Assembly (NCBI GenBank): GCA_029268325.1 | Contig: JAJUGC010000014.1 | Location: forward strand, 1 to 14,007 | Reading direction: 5' to 3' | DNA: 14,007 nt | Origin: Gammaproteobacteria bacterium | GTDB taxonomy: Bacteria; Pseudomonadota; Gammaproteobacteria; Pseudomonadales; Oleiphilaceae | Part shown: positions 1 through 7,333 of the stretch, piece after piece | Numbering within the stretch: the first letter of the stretch is position 1 | Layout of the letters: the number at the start of each line of letters is the position of its first letter | Position numbers and translations under genes: made by a program | Notes under the pieces: model-generated | The model's database searches: none | Seen by the model: the letters and a program-made list of their open reading frames with translations, nothing else | Told to the model about the DNA's origin: nothing

Positions 1-284
1 AGCACGGTGGCAGTGGTGGTACCGTCACCGGCCAGGTCGTTGGTTTTGGACGCTACTTCCTTCACCATCTGGGCGCCCATGTTTTCGAACTTGTCTTTCA
101 GTTCGATTTCCTTGGCGACACTCACGCCGTCCTTGGTGACACGGGGGGCTCCGAAGCTCTTGTCCAGAATGACGTTACGGCCTTTCGGGCCCATGGTCAC
201 CTTGACCGCATCCGCCAGAATGTTCACGCCCGCCAGCATGCGTTCACGGGCACTGGTGGAAAAGGTGATCATCTTCGCGCTCAT
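1..284 (-). CDS. groEL: chaperonin GroEL, N-terminal part (runs off window)
   Basis: This is the large subunit of the cytoplasmic GroEL/GroES chaperonin, which folds client proteins in an ATP-driven double ring. The 94 complete codons visible cover the start of the equatorial domain. They include the phosphate-binding GPKGRN (residues 32-37), KDGVSVAKEIEL (51-62) and GDGTTT (86-91), whose Asp87 is the ATP/Mg-contacting residue of the family. The start ATG (284-282) overlaps the groES stop by four bases (ATGA), so translation is probably coupled. In many proteobacteria the two genes are instead separated by tens of bases. The N-terminus reads MSAKMITFSTSARERM, and the usual AAKEVKFG/ARKKM motif is altered. 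This may be a divergent or second copy. Identity as GroEL is secure; the paralogue question is open. Confidence 0.97.
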   Translation of the reverse strand, partial: MSAKMITFSTSARERMLAGVNILADAVKVTMGPKGRNVILDKSFGAPRVTKDGVSVAKEIELKDKFENMGAQMVKEVASKTNDLAGDGTTTATV

Positions 285-595
285 GCAGCTTTCTCCTCGT
301 TCTTCACGCCTTCGATGACAGCCAGAATGTCGGATTCACGAACGATCAGATAGGTTTCGCCGTCGAGCTTGATTTCGCTGCCGGAGAACTGGCTAAACAG
401 CACGCGATCACCCACCTTGACGTCGAGGGGGCGCTGGGTGCCGTTTTCCAGCAAGGCACCACTACCGACGGCCAGCACTTCACCCTGGGTCGATTTCTCG
501 GCTGACTTGTCGGGAATAACAATGCCGCCTTTGGTGGTGGTCTCTGCTTCCAGTCGGCGCACAACCACCCGGTCATACAGCGGTTTGATCTGCAT
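281..595 (-). CDS. groES: co-chaperonin GroES
   Basis: This is the 10-kDa lid of the GroEL chaperonin. The 104 residues start MQIKPLYDRVVVRR. They carry the mobile loop with GGIVIP (residues 23-28), which docks on GroEL; GEVLAVGSG (39-47) and VKVGDRVLF (59-67), part of the beta-barrel; and ESDILAVIEG near the end. The usual length is about 95-97 residues. The extra tail, VKNEEKAA, is encoded where the gene runs into the groEL start. The ribosome-binding site AGGAGG lies at 609-604, eight bases before the ATG. The gene is first in the groES-groEL operon behind a heat-shock-like promoter at 701-673. Confidence 0.97.
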   Translation of the reverse strand: MQIKPLYDRVVVRRLEAETTTKGGIVIPDKSAEKSTQGEVLAVGSGALLENGTQRPLDVKVGDRVLFSQFSGSEIKLDGETYLIVRESDILAVIEGVKNEEKAA

Positions 596-672
596 TAAGG
601 ATTCCTCCTGAATGAACTCAAATCACTGAAAATAAAGCGGAAGCGGCGTTTGGTGCCGCCCCTCAATTCGCG

Positions 673-701
673 AAAATAGGTACTGTTTGCCAAGTTTCAA
701 G
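673..701 (-). promoter_or_regulatory. candidate sigma-32 (heat shock) promoter of groES-groEL
   Basis: On the minus strand CTTGAAA (701-695) is followed after 14 bases by CCTATTTT (680-673). The sigma-32 consensus is CTTGAAA, 11-15 bases, then CCCCATNT. The -35 matches exactly and the -10 partly. It lies about 80 bases upstream of the groES ATG, the expected place for a groE heat-shock promoter. No CIRCE (HrcA) inverted repeat was seen in 596-800. Confidence 0.7.
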
Positions 702-759
702 TGGGAGGGGATGTCACTTTTTTAGAATTTTTTGTTATATATTTTCTAGTATTTATGTC

Positions 760-787
760 TTGAAAAGGCCGATTCCTGTTTTATAGT
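760..787 (+). promoter_or_regulatory. candidate sigma-70 promoter of the 820-1416 gene
   Basis: TTGAAA (760-765) and TATAGT (782-787) are separated by 16 bases. They lie about 35 bases before the start codon at 820, in an AT-rich stretch shared with the divergent groES promoter. Confidence 0.45.
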
Positions 788-819
788 TAAAATTAGAACA
801 AGCAATGGGAGGGGCCGGT

Positions 820-1416
820 ATGCTGGAACGGGCTGTTCAAACCTTTGAGCGCACCTTGGCAGACTATTTCCGGGAGCAGTTGACGGCACATGCCGACTCC
901 CTGACGCCTCGTCCCCAAGACGATACCCTCTGGTACCTGGGTTCGGTCCTGGCCCGCCTGGGGGATAGCCGCCAACTATTCAGCTATGACCAGGGCCAAC
1001 TGGACCTGCGTCCTCTCGCCTTACTTTATAAAGACGCCCATGAGGCGGTCGCCAACCATGAACGCTGCCTGATTTTGCGCCAACTGGGCGACCAGGCGCT
1101 CTTTATCGGTGCCCTGTTTCCGGAACGCTATGCCCGCAAGGGACTGCGGCAGGATTATTTTGTCGGCATGGGCGGCGGCGCCTACGACTACCTGGCCGGT
1201 AATGCCGCCAGCCACCGTCATGTATTTGCTGAGCTGGCCGAACGTTGTGCGGCCTTTCTGGACCTGGTGGCGCGGGCCAGCGCCCGCAAGATCGGCGACA
1301 ACCTTGAAGATATCCTGGCGCTCTACCAGCGGTGGCGCACCACGGGCAGTGAACGGCTGGCCCAGCAGTTGCAGGCCTTGGGAATTAGCCTGGAGGGTGG
1401 GCGGAAGCTGCATTGA
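820..1416 (+). CDS. uncharacterised cytoplasmic protein, 198 aa
   Basis: I do not recognise this protein. I chose the ATG at 820 because GGGAGGGG (807-814) sits five bases ahead of it; the ATG at 805 in the same frame adds five residues but has no ribosome-binding site. The protein has no signal peptide or membrane segment and looks mostly helical. It has conserved-looking blocks such as RCLILRQLGDQALFIGALFPER and a glycine-rich YFVGMGGGAYDYLA. Codon use and G+C match the flanking core genes, so it is a real gene. It is divergent from groES and convergent with the oxygenase-like gene after it, so it is probably transcribed alone. The ordered, compact sequence suggests a conserved hypothetical family, not a recent acquisition. 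Confidence 0.8.
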   Translation: MLERAVQTFERTLADYFREQLTAHADSLTPRPQDDTLWYLGSVLARLGDSRQLFSYDQGQLDLRPLALLYKDAHEAVANHERCLILRQLGDQALFIGALFPERYARKGLRQDYFVGMGGGAYDYLAGNAASHRHVFAELAERCAAFLDLVARASARKIGDNLEDILALYQRWRTTGSERLAQQLQALGISLEGGRKLH

Positions 1417-1491
1417 GGGTTGGTGCCGTCATGGTTCAACGATGGGCATTGCCACTGTGGGAGAGGCTTTTCAAATAGCGGCTAGGGTAGA

Positions 1492-2385
1492 TCAACCCAG
1501 CTCACCCACGCGCCGCTTGGCCCGTTGAGAAGCCCCATTGCGCACCGAGCTTCGCAACACCTGCGCCAGCCCCTGCATGGCCAGCCGCACCGCTTGCCGC
1601 CTGGGCCAGGATAGCTTCAGCCCTGCTATTGCCTGGGCCCAGTCCGGCAAAAGATCCACTGCCGCCTGGGTGACCAGATAACCCGCTGGCTTGGTCATCC
1701 AGTTGGGGGTGGGGGCGGACAGCAGCAAAGACATCACCTCGGCCGTACGCTCGTCGTAGACCAACTCTGGCCGCATTTCATTGAGATACTGCTCCACCGC
1801 CTGGCGGGAACGGGGCACCTGGGTAGCTCCCAGGGCTTCGGCAATGAGTGCCACCTCATCAAAGTAACGATCTTGCTCGGCTGCGCTCAGCTCTCCACTA
1901 CCATAGCGAAGGTAGCTGTTAAGAAAGCCATAGTGCTCGGCCACATGAACCCAGCGCAACAAGGCGGGATCATTGGCGGAATAGGGCCGGCCATCGGGAG
2001 CGATGCCTTGCACCTGGTTATGAATGCGCCGCACCTTGTTGATCAGCCGCCAAGCATCCGCCGTCGAGCCGAAGGTGGTGCCGCCCACAAACTGGCTGGT
2101 GCGGCGCAGCCGGCCCAGCATGTCTTCCCGGAAGCTGGAGTGATCCCAAACGCCAGCTAAAGCCAACGGATGCATCATCTGCAGCATCAAGGCGTTGATG
2201 CCGCCACAGATCATGGCGGGGAAATCCCCATGCACTTTCCAGCAGACACAGTCCGGGCCGAACAGGCCGGGGTCGCCGGCGGGCTGGTCGTAGTTCGTGC
2301 CTCCCTGGGACGAGTTGGTGAGGTTGATAATCTGGCGTTCGATGTGTCGCTGTACTAACTTCAAGGCTATTCCACCGGAGTCCAT
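1492..2385 (-). CDS. MpaB/DUF2236-family oxygenase-like protein
   Basis: This 297-residue protein matches the pattern of the DUF2236 family. That family groups the catalytic domain of rubber oxygenase (latex-clearing protein) with fungal MpaB; characterised members are b-type haem oxygenases. Family-like blocks are GDPGLFGPDCVCWKVHGD (residues 37-54), MMHPLALAGVWDHSSF (70-85), RRIHNQVQG (119-127) and WVHVAEHYGFL (145-155). The His and Arg of the last two are probable haem and active-site residues. No signal peptide is visible. The ATG at 2385 has no good ribosome-binding site; a TTG at 2364 with GGTGGAA before it would give a start more like relatives (KLVQRHIERQI). The substrate cannot be told from sequence. 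It is the last core-like gene before the accessory region. Confidence 0.8.
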   Translation of the reverse strand: MDSGGIALKLVQRHIERQIINLTNSSQGGTNYDQPAGDPGLFGPDCVCWKVHGDFPAMICGGINALMLQMMHPLALAGVWDHSSFREDMLGRLRRTSQFVGGTTFGSTADAWRLINKVRRIHNQVQGIAPDGRPYSANDPALLRWVHVAEHYGFLNSYLRYGSGELSAAEQDRYFDEVALIAEALGATQVPRSRQAVEQYLNEMRPELVYDERTAEVMSLLLSAPTPNWMTKPAGYLVTQAAVDLLPDWAQAIAGLKLSWPRRQAVRLAMQGLAQVLRSSVRNGASQRAKRRVGELG

Positions 2386-2647
2386 GGGCTGAAGGTCAGT
2401 TTCATTCTAGCGGCTGTCTGGCAGGGCCGGTATGGGGTGTCATCGGATTGGACAGTCTTTGTGGGTGGATGTTCGGGGTGGGCTGTTGTCCACTTGGTGC
2501 ATTGTCAGATAGTTAGCGACCCCTAAGTACGACTGCCAAGGCAGGGGTAGCAGGAATAAATAACTTTTCGTTACAGCAGTTAAAAGCCGATCTACTAACA
2601 TTGATGAAAGTTCAATCGCTTAGCTGAAGGCTGTAGGGGATTTCACG
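2386..2647. other. intergenic region, left edge of the accessory block
   Basis: This 262-base gap lies between divergent genes. Base composition becomes more AT-rich from about 2550. A short palindrome, CTGCC-AA-GGCAG, lies at 2533-2544. No integrase, tRNA fragment or copy of the tRNA-Arg 3' end was found here, so no matching attachment site marks this edge. Confidence 0.5.
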
Positions 2648-3469
2648 TTGAGTACCTCCGAATTATTAAAGGTCGCAGCCCAAAATTGGCCGGTTCATTG
2701 GAGCCGTTTGGTTGTTCAAAATGTTTATCAAAGCATGGAGCAGTCCATGTTGCGGCATATGCCGACGCTGATTGCTGCGGCTCAAAGTGGGAATTGGTTG
2801 CCAGACTACAGCACGGCTGCGGTTACTCAACTTTGGGGCGATGTTACTGATCCTGGCCATGTCTTTAATGCACAAGCGATAGATTGGGGATTTAATCTGA
2901 CGGAGCCTCAATGCACGAAGGCTCTAGCGTATTTTCTGGGAGCTGAGGGGGATGAGTCTCTGTCCGGGCACAGATGTGCGGCGTTTGTAAGAGCCCTCTA
3001 CCGGGCGGCAGGTTTATCAAATCACACTGACTTGCAGAGCCTCGAGAATGTGAAGCCCGGCACCCTGATCTTGGAAGCGGAGAAGGTCGTTGATAGGGGG
3101 CGGGTCGATCTGGCTTTGGAATGGAAGGATAAAGAGCGGGTGAACCAGGCATCTGATCGGCGGTTGATCCTGATTGAGTGCAAGTTCAATCACCATGTCA
3201 CAGAAGACCAGTTATTGATCTATCGAAAACACGCAGATCGGCATGCCAAAGGCGTTCCCCGAGCCTTGTTTCTTATTGTTGACCAGATGACCAGTCAAAC
3301 AGCCAGAGAACTACGGCGTAGCTGTAACAAGGAGTGGATTCCGTTAACGTGGCGTGCCCTGATTCGCAGGCTCGAGATCGAACTGATGGCTTTGGGGCTG
3401 CCAGCGGACCAAGACTTTGTTCGTTTGCGGCGAACTATTTGGAATATGTGTACGAGCCGGTCGCTGTAA
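2648..3469 (+). CDS. PD-(D/E)XK-superfamily nuclease-like protein
   Basis: This 273-residue protein carries the core signature of PD-(D/E)XK nucleases: GRVDLALEW with Asp154, then LILIECKF with Glu177-X-Lys179, then EDQLLIYRK with Gln188. An upstream Glu86 (LTEPQCTKAL) may complete the metal site. The spacing resembles the PDDEXK_4-type group, which is common in mobile and defence loci. The N-terminal 130 residues are helical with no known domain that I can name. The start is TTG, with AGGGG about eight bases ahead; no better start exists. The stop (3467-3469) is only 16 bases before the next gene's ATG, so the two form an operon. Target (DNA or RNA) and role are unknown. It is AT-richer than the flanking core genes, which suggests transfer. 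Confidence 0.75.
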   Translation: MSTSELLKVAAQNWPVHWSRLVVQNVYQSMEQSMLRHMPTLIAAAQSGNWLPDYSTAAVTQLWGDVTDPGHVFNAQAIDWGFNLTEPQCTKALAYFLGAEGDESLSGHRCAAFVRALYRAAGLSNHTDLQSLENVKPGTLILEAEKVVDRGRVDLALEWKDKERVNQASDRRLILIECKFNHHVTEDQLLIYRKHADRHAKGVPRALFLIVDQMTSQTARELRRSCNKEWIPLTWRALIRRLEIELMALGLPADQDFVRLRRTIWNMCTSRSL

Positions 3470-3485
3470 CTAGATGAGGATAAGA

Positions 3486-4097
3486 ATGAGTTCAGTGTTG
3501 GTGTTGCCTGAGAGCGTGCGTGATTACATGCTAAACCCAGGCGTGAGAACGGCAGTAGATCATTTATTGAGCCAGAAGCCTGCGGACTTTGCGCCGGACT
3601 TGCAGTGGCACGAAATATTGTCTTATCACGATGCCTTGCTGATGGCGGCCAAGGTGCAACGTGATTATGTTGCTACGCTCATTGACGCCTGGCAGCTTAT
3701 TTGGAAGCCCGTCCTGGAAAGACATGGAATAGTGAAAGATGTTCCATTCTCTGAATACATATCAGGAAATTTACCGAGTCCAGAAGTCATTTGGGAGGAC
3801 GCACTGTATCGAATCTATGAGATACCGGGCCACCCCAAAAAGGCTTGGCTATATACAGCAATGGCGCTCCTCCCCAAAGAAGGATTGGCCATCTATATTG
3901 CCGCGGAGGAAATGCAAAAATACAGGAACTTGCTGCCAGATACTGATGGCTTCAAATTCTGGAAGAAAGATGAAAACGGCTATTTGAAAAGCAAACTGGC
4001 TGGAAGTATCGATGAATCAGGCCAAATCGCAGTTGGAAGCTTGATAGAAGCGGCAGAAGAAGCAGTTACCTATCTAATTGAAGAGCAGGCCAGTTAA
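3486..4097 (+). CDS. uncharacterised partner of the PD-(D/E)XK protein, 203 aa
   Basis: I do not recognise this protein. The ATG at 3486 is preferred because GAGGA (3476-3480) sits five bases ahead; an in-frame ATG at 3474 overlaps that site. The 203 residues have no signal peptide or membrane helix. There is an aromatic-rich central part (DAWQLIWKPVLERHG, IWEDALYRIYEIPGHPKKAW) and an acidic C-terminus (EAAEEAVTYLIEEQAS). Spacing to the nuclease gene is 16 bases, so the products are probably made together and may interact. A control, targeting or inhibitor subunit is possible, but nothing in the sequence decides this. Composition is AT-rich like its neighbour. Confidence 0.75.
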   Translation: MSSVLVLPESVRDYMLNPGVRTAVDHLLSQKPADFAPDLQWHEILSYHDALLMAAKVQRDYVATLIDAWQLIWKPVLERHGIVKDVPFSEYISGNLPSPEVIWEDALYRIYEIPGHPKKAWLYTAMALLPKEGLAIYIAAEEMQKYRNLLPDTDGFKFWKKDENGYLKSKLAGSIDESGQIAVGSLIEAAEEAVTYLIEEQAS

Positions 4098-4444
4098 ATC
4101 GTTAGGCAAAAGCCCTCCGATCTCATTTAGCGCGGGCCAAATGTTCATCGCAAAAGCATTCCTGCAGAGTAGGGGGCAGACCTGCGTGTCTGCCCGCAGC
4201 GAATACCAAGCTCCCCTTAGCAATCCGACTTGAACGTTCTGCATATTAGCCGCCATCACACCAAAATCTGCGCTAAATAATCGCTTTTAGTGATTTGCTC
4301 GGTAACAAAAGGTGAAAATGAGCATGTTTGGTTGGCTTTTCACCTCGGCCAGAGGGGCTTGAAAGCCCTGTAAACGCTTCCTTGGGCTAGACTTCTTATC
4401 GTTTGTACTATTCAGCAGCCTTTTAGACTGGAGATCCATTCTTT
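4098..4444. other. 347-base non-coding gap with inverted repeats
   Basis: No convincing gene is present. It contains a perfect 8-bp hairpin, GGGCAGAC (4174-4181) with GTCTGCCC (4188-4195) and a 6-base loop; an 8-bp inverted repeat, GGTGAAAA (4311-4318) with TTTTCACC (4337-4344); and a small GGGCT-TGAA-AGCCC hairpin at 4355-4368. None is followed by a T-run on either strand, so none is a clear terminator. Confidence 0.6.
4382..4411 (+). promoter_or_regulatory. candidate promoter of the methyltransferase-HNH gene
   Basis: TTGGGC (4382-4387) and TACTAT (4406-4411) are 18 bases apart, about 34 bases before the ATG at 4445. The -10 is fair and the -35 weak. A GGAG follows the promoter, with a long 11-base gap to the ATG. 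Confidence 0.35.
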
Positions 4445-6139
4445 ATGGATGATGCCTACCACCGGCATGCCCAACGTTTCTTTGAGCAGTACCAAAGCCT
4501 GCGTTTTGAGGATGTTCATCGCAACTGGCTGGCTTATCTGCCCCAGCAGCCGGGCTTTGCCCTGGACATCGGCGCCGGCAGCGGGCGTGATGCGGCAGCC
4601 CTGGCTTCTCGTGGCTGGGATGTACTGGCGGTAGAACCAGCAGAAGGCCTGCGGGAATTAGGCGAGCAGGCAACCCAGGGGTTATCCGTGCAATGGCTCA
4701 AGGATCGCCTGCCTGACCTTCAGCATGTACGTGCCCTCAGCTATCGCTTCCAGCTTATTCTGGTTTCTGCCGTATGGATGCACCTTCCACCCAGCCAGCG
4801 GGAGCGGGCGTTTCGCATTCTGACTGAACTGCTGGCGCCGGGTGGGGTGCTGGTGGTGACACTGCGCCATGGACCGGGTGATGGTGAACGCCAGTTTTAT
4901 GAGGTGGACACCCAGGAGCTTGAGCTTTTGGCCCGGCAACGGGCGTTGCTCACCCTCCAGGTTGCGCGGGCTGAAGATCGGCTCCAGCGGGATGAGGTGT
5001 GGTGGGAGACGCTGGTGTTTCGGTTGCCGGATGATGGCACCGGAGCCTTGCCACTGTTGCGTCACATCATCGTCAACGATAACAAGTCGTCGACCTATAA
5101 ACTTGGTTTGCTGCGCAGCCTGACGCGCATTGCCGATAGCCTGCCGGGCCTGGTCCTGCGTCGTGATGAGTACTGGGTGGAGTTGCCATTGGGAGTTGTG
5201 GCGCTTTACTGGATCAAGCTCTATCAGCCGTTGATTTTACGTTATGACCTGCGCCAGGCCCCGGGCAGTCAAGGCTATGGTTTTGCGAAGGAGCCGTTTA
5301 AGGCTCTGGCATCGGTCTCGCCGATGGATTTACGCGTTGGTAGCGGGTTGAGTGCCGAGCTGGCTCCAATTGTTCTTGGGGCGATCAGGGACGCGGCCCG
5401 CACGATCACGGAAATGCCGGTGCGTTACACCACTTGGCCCGGCACCACGAATCAGGTGTTTGAAAGTGCAATGGAATCCTTCCGATTGCGGCCTGGCAGT
5501 GCTCGCCTTGACCGAGAAACTCTGGCCCGGTTCGGCTGCTTCCGTGTTCCTACACTTCTTTGGGACTGTTTTAGTCGCTACGCCTGTTGGATCGAGCCCG
5601 CCATTGTGAATGAGTGGGTGCAACTGATGGAGGGTTATCGCAACGAAGTGCGTTACGACGATAGTCGAGACCGCTATCTCAATGCACTGGACTGGACCGA
5701 GCAGCGACGTGACACCAGTCTGGTACGAGGCTTGGTTGCTGACCGTCTTGCCGCAAAGCAACCCGTGCATTGTGTTTGGAGTCAGCGCAACCTGGCACGG
5801 GTTCAATATGACATCGACCATTGTTTCCCCTGGTCCCGATGGAACAATAACGACCTGTGGAACCTGTTTCCGACGGACAAAGATGTTAACCAACTGAAAT
5901 CCGAGAAACTGCCGAGTGCGGAAGTGATGCTTCATTCCAAACCTCGCATCCTGGAGTGGTGGCGTTCGGCATATGTGGGCCAAGAGAGGGAAGAACAATT
6001 TTTTATCGAGGCGGAAGCTGCCCTGCCCGTGGTGACGCATGATCATTCGGTTGAGACGGTATTTGAGGGAATGATGCAGCAACGTTTGCGGCTTAAGATG
6101 AATCAGCAGTTGGTGGAGTGGATGGGGGTGAGGGCGTAG
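4445..6139 (+). CDS. SAM-dependent methyltransferase fused to HNH-type nuclease
   Basis: This 564-residue protein has two recognisable ends. Residues 30-195 form a class I methyltransferase: motif I LDIGAGSGRDAA (40-51), the acidic Glu64 in VLAVEPAEG, and LAPGGVLVVTL (130-140). It looks like small-molecule or protein methyltransferases (UbiE/TehB type), with no DPPY/NPPY motif of adenine or cytosine-N4 DNA methyltransferases. Residues 440-500 form an HNH-like fold: YDIDHCFPW with Asp458-His459, then NDLWNLFP with Asn473, and VNQLKSEKLP with Asn482 and Lys485. The middle (200-430) is unassigned and includes WVELPLGVVALYWIKLYQPL. There is no signal peptide. Its G+C is higher than that of the genes on either side, which suggests a separate origin. 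A defence role is inference. Confidence 0.75.
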   Translation: MDDAYHRHAQRFFEQYQSLRFEDVHRNWLAYLPQQPGFALDIGAGSGRDAAALASRGWDVLAVEPAEGLRELGEQATQGLSVQWLKDRLPDLQHVRALSYRFQLILVSAVWMHLPPSQRERAFRILTELLAPGGVLVVTLRHGPGDGERQFYEVDTQELELLARQRALLTLQVARAEDRLQRDEVWWETLVFRLPDDGTGALPLLRHIIVNDNKSSTYKLGLLRSLTRIADSLPGLVLRRDEYWVELPLGVVALYWIKLYQPLILRYDLRQAPGSQGYGFAKEPFKALASVSPMDLRVGSGLSAELAPIVLGAIRDAARTITEMPVRYTTWPGTTNQVFESAMESFRLRPGSARLDRETLARFGCFRVPTLLWDCFSRYACWIEPAIVNEWVQLMEGYRNEVRYDDSRDRYLNALDWTEQRRDTSLVRGLVADRLAAKQPVHCVWSQRNLARVQYDIDHCFPWSRWNNNDLWNLFPTDKDVNQLKSEKLPSAEVMLHSKPRILEWWRSAYVGQEREEQFFIEAEAALPVVTHDHSVETVFEGMMQQRLRLKMNQQLVEWMGVRA

Positions 6140-6219
6140 TGTTCCGACGCTACCCCGTTTTTCACCTTATTTAGAGGCTAAACTAAAGGGCGGTAATACG
6201 TACAGGAAGAGGGACTGCG

Positions 6220-7203
6220 GTGATCATTAAGCACGCGGATAGCAAGGATCAACAGTTAGAACTGCTCGAATCGCTGAAGGGCAGCGCGCCGCTTGATATC
6301 AAGAAACGAATTGAGCAGGAAGTTCGAATCTTGAAAGCAGGTATCAAGGGTGAGAAAGATTCTGCATATCTGATCGACTTTCATTTCAATGAAACGAAAA
6401 ACTGGACGGTTATCCACGATCTGAGGCTGGAAATAAATGGCAGGGTAGCTCAGATCGACCACTGCCTAATCAACCGTATGCTCCAGTGCTATGTACTTGA
6501 GACGAAGCACTTTCAGAGCGGAATTAAAATTACTGATGAAGGCGAGTTCCTGCGTTGGAACGACTTTCACAAGAGATTCGAGGGAATCCCTTCACCACTT
6601 GCTCAAAACGAACGTCATATAGCCGTACTCAAGGATGCCTTTTCACAGATTAACATGCCGAAGCGGATGGGGATCTCGATGAAGCCCAGCTTCCACTCAT
6701 TGGTATTGGTGGCGCCTACGGCAAGAATCGACCGGCCCAACAAGTTTGATACCTCGCAAGTTATTAAGGCGGATGTGCTTTATGACCGCTTGATGAAGGA
6801 CGATCTTGGCATAGCTGGCAGCCTGGGAGCTGTGGCAAAAATTGTTTCGCAGGAAACGATTTTGGATATAGGCCAGCAGCTCGTTGCTCTACACACCCCA
6901 CTGAATCCGAACTGGAAAGCCAAGTTTGGCCTCGCCGAGTCTGAAAGCGTGAGGGAAGCAGCAGCCGAAAGCACGGCGTCACAATTTCAGTGTCGTCATT
7001 GTCAATCGCAGAAGCTTTCAATCCAATACGGCAAGTTTGGCTATTACTTCAAGTGCAGTTCGTGCGACGGAAACACGCCGATTAAGCTTGTGGAATGTGT
7101 GCCGGGACACAAACAGAAAATCCGTAAAGACGGCAGCAGATTTTATCGTGAGTGTGCTGAGTGTGGGTTTTCGGAGAATTTTTTTGTAAATGCTGAATGC
7201 TGA
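6220..7203 (+). CDS. NERD-domain protein with C-terminal zinc ribbons
   Basis: The 327 residues begin at GTG with GGAAGAGGG a few bases ahead. Residues 40-150 match the NERD (nuclease-related) domain, a relative of the PD-(D/E)XK fold: KGEKDSAYLI (Glu45), VIHDLRLEINGRVAQIDHCLI (Asp80) and CYVLETKHF with Glu94-X-Lys96. The catalytic-type residues are therefore present. The C-terminus has one clear zinc ribbon, CRHC (258-261) with CSSC (279-282), and a second likely one with Cys293 and CAEC (312-315). These topoisomerase-like ribbons suggest nucleic-acid binding. The gene lies 80 bases after the methyltransferase-HNH gene on the same strand and could be cotranscribed. It is relatively AT-rich. 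NERD proteins occur in many mobile and defence loci, but their function is poorly defined. Confidence 0.85.
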   Translation: MIIKHADSKDQQLELLESLKGSAPLDIKKRIEQEVRILKAGIKGEKDSAYLIDFHFNETKNWTVIHDLRLEINGRVAQIDHCLINRMLQCYVLETKHFQSGIKITDEGEFLRWNDFHKRFEGIPSPLAQNERHIAVLKDAFSQINMPKRMGISMKPSFHSLVLVAPTARIDRPNKFDTSQVIKADVLYDRLMKDDLGIAGSLGAVAKIVSQETILDIGQQLVALHTPLNPNWKAKFGLAESESVREAAAESTASQFQCRHCQSQKLSIQYGKFGYYFKCSSCDGNTPIKLVECVPGHKQKIRKDGSRFYRECAECGFSENFFVNAEC

Positions 7204-7333
7204 CGGAAAGCTTTTGATTATTTTCTCCATCGAACCACTTGGGCAGTATTGGCTTATGGTTACGTAGTGCCGTTGCGGACATCATTAGGTAATGGTCCGA
7301 ACGGCAGATTTCTCCCAAACCAGGCTAGCTCCA

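Noticed and set aside
805..819. ATG at 805 as the start of the 198-aa protein gene
   Set aside because: No ribosome-binding site precedes it, and the GGGAGGGG that serves the ATG at 820 would lie inside the coding region.
1021..1413. Minus-strand open frame opposite the 198-aa gene
   Set aside because: Shadow of a G+C-rich coding region; the plus-strand gene has a proper start and better protein composition.
4174..4195. Terminator for the PD-(D/E)XK operon
   Set aside because: The hairpin is perfect but no T-run follows on either strand.
5330..6082. Minus-strand 250-aa frame opposite the methyltransferase-HNH gene
   Set aside because: No recognisable motif and it overlaps conserved domains on the plus strand.
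4445..6139. Type II restriction-modification enzyme fusion
   Set aside because: The methyltransferase part lacks DPPY/NPPY or Pro-Cys motifs and a target-recognition domain, so classical DNA methylation is not supported.
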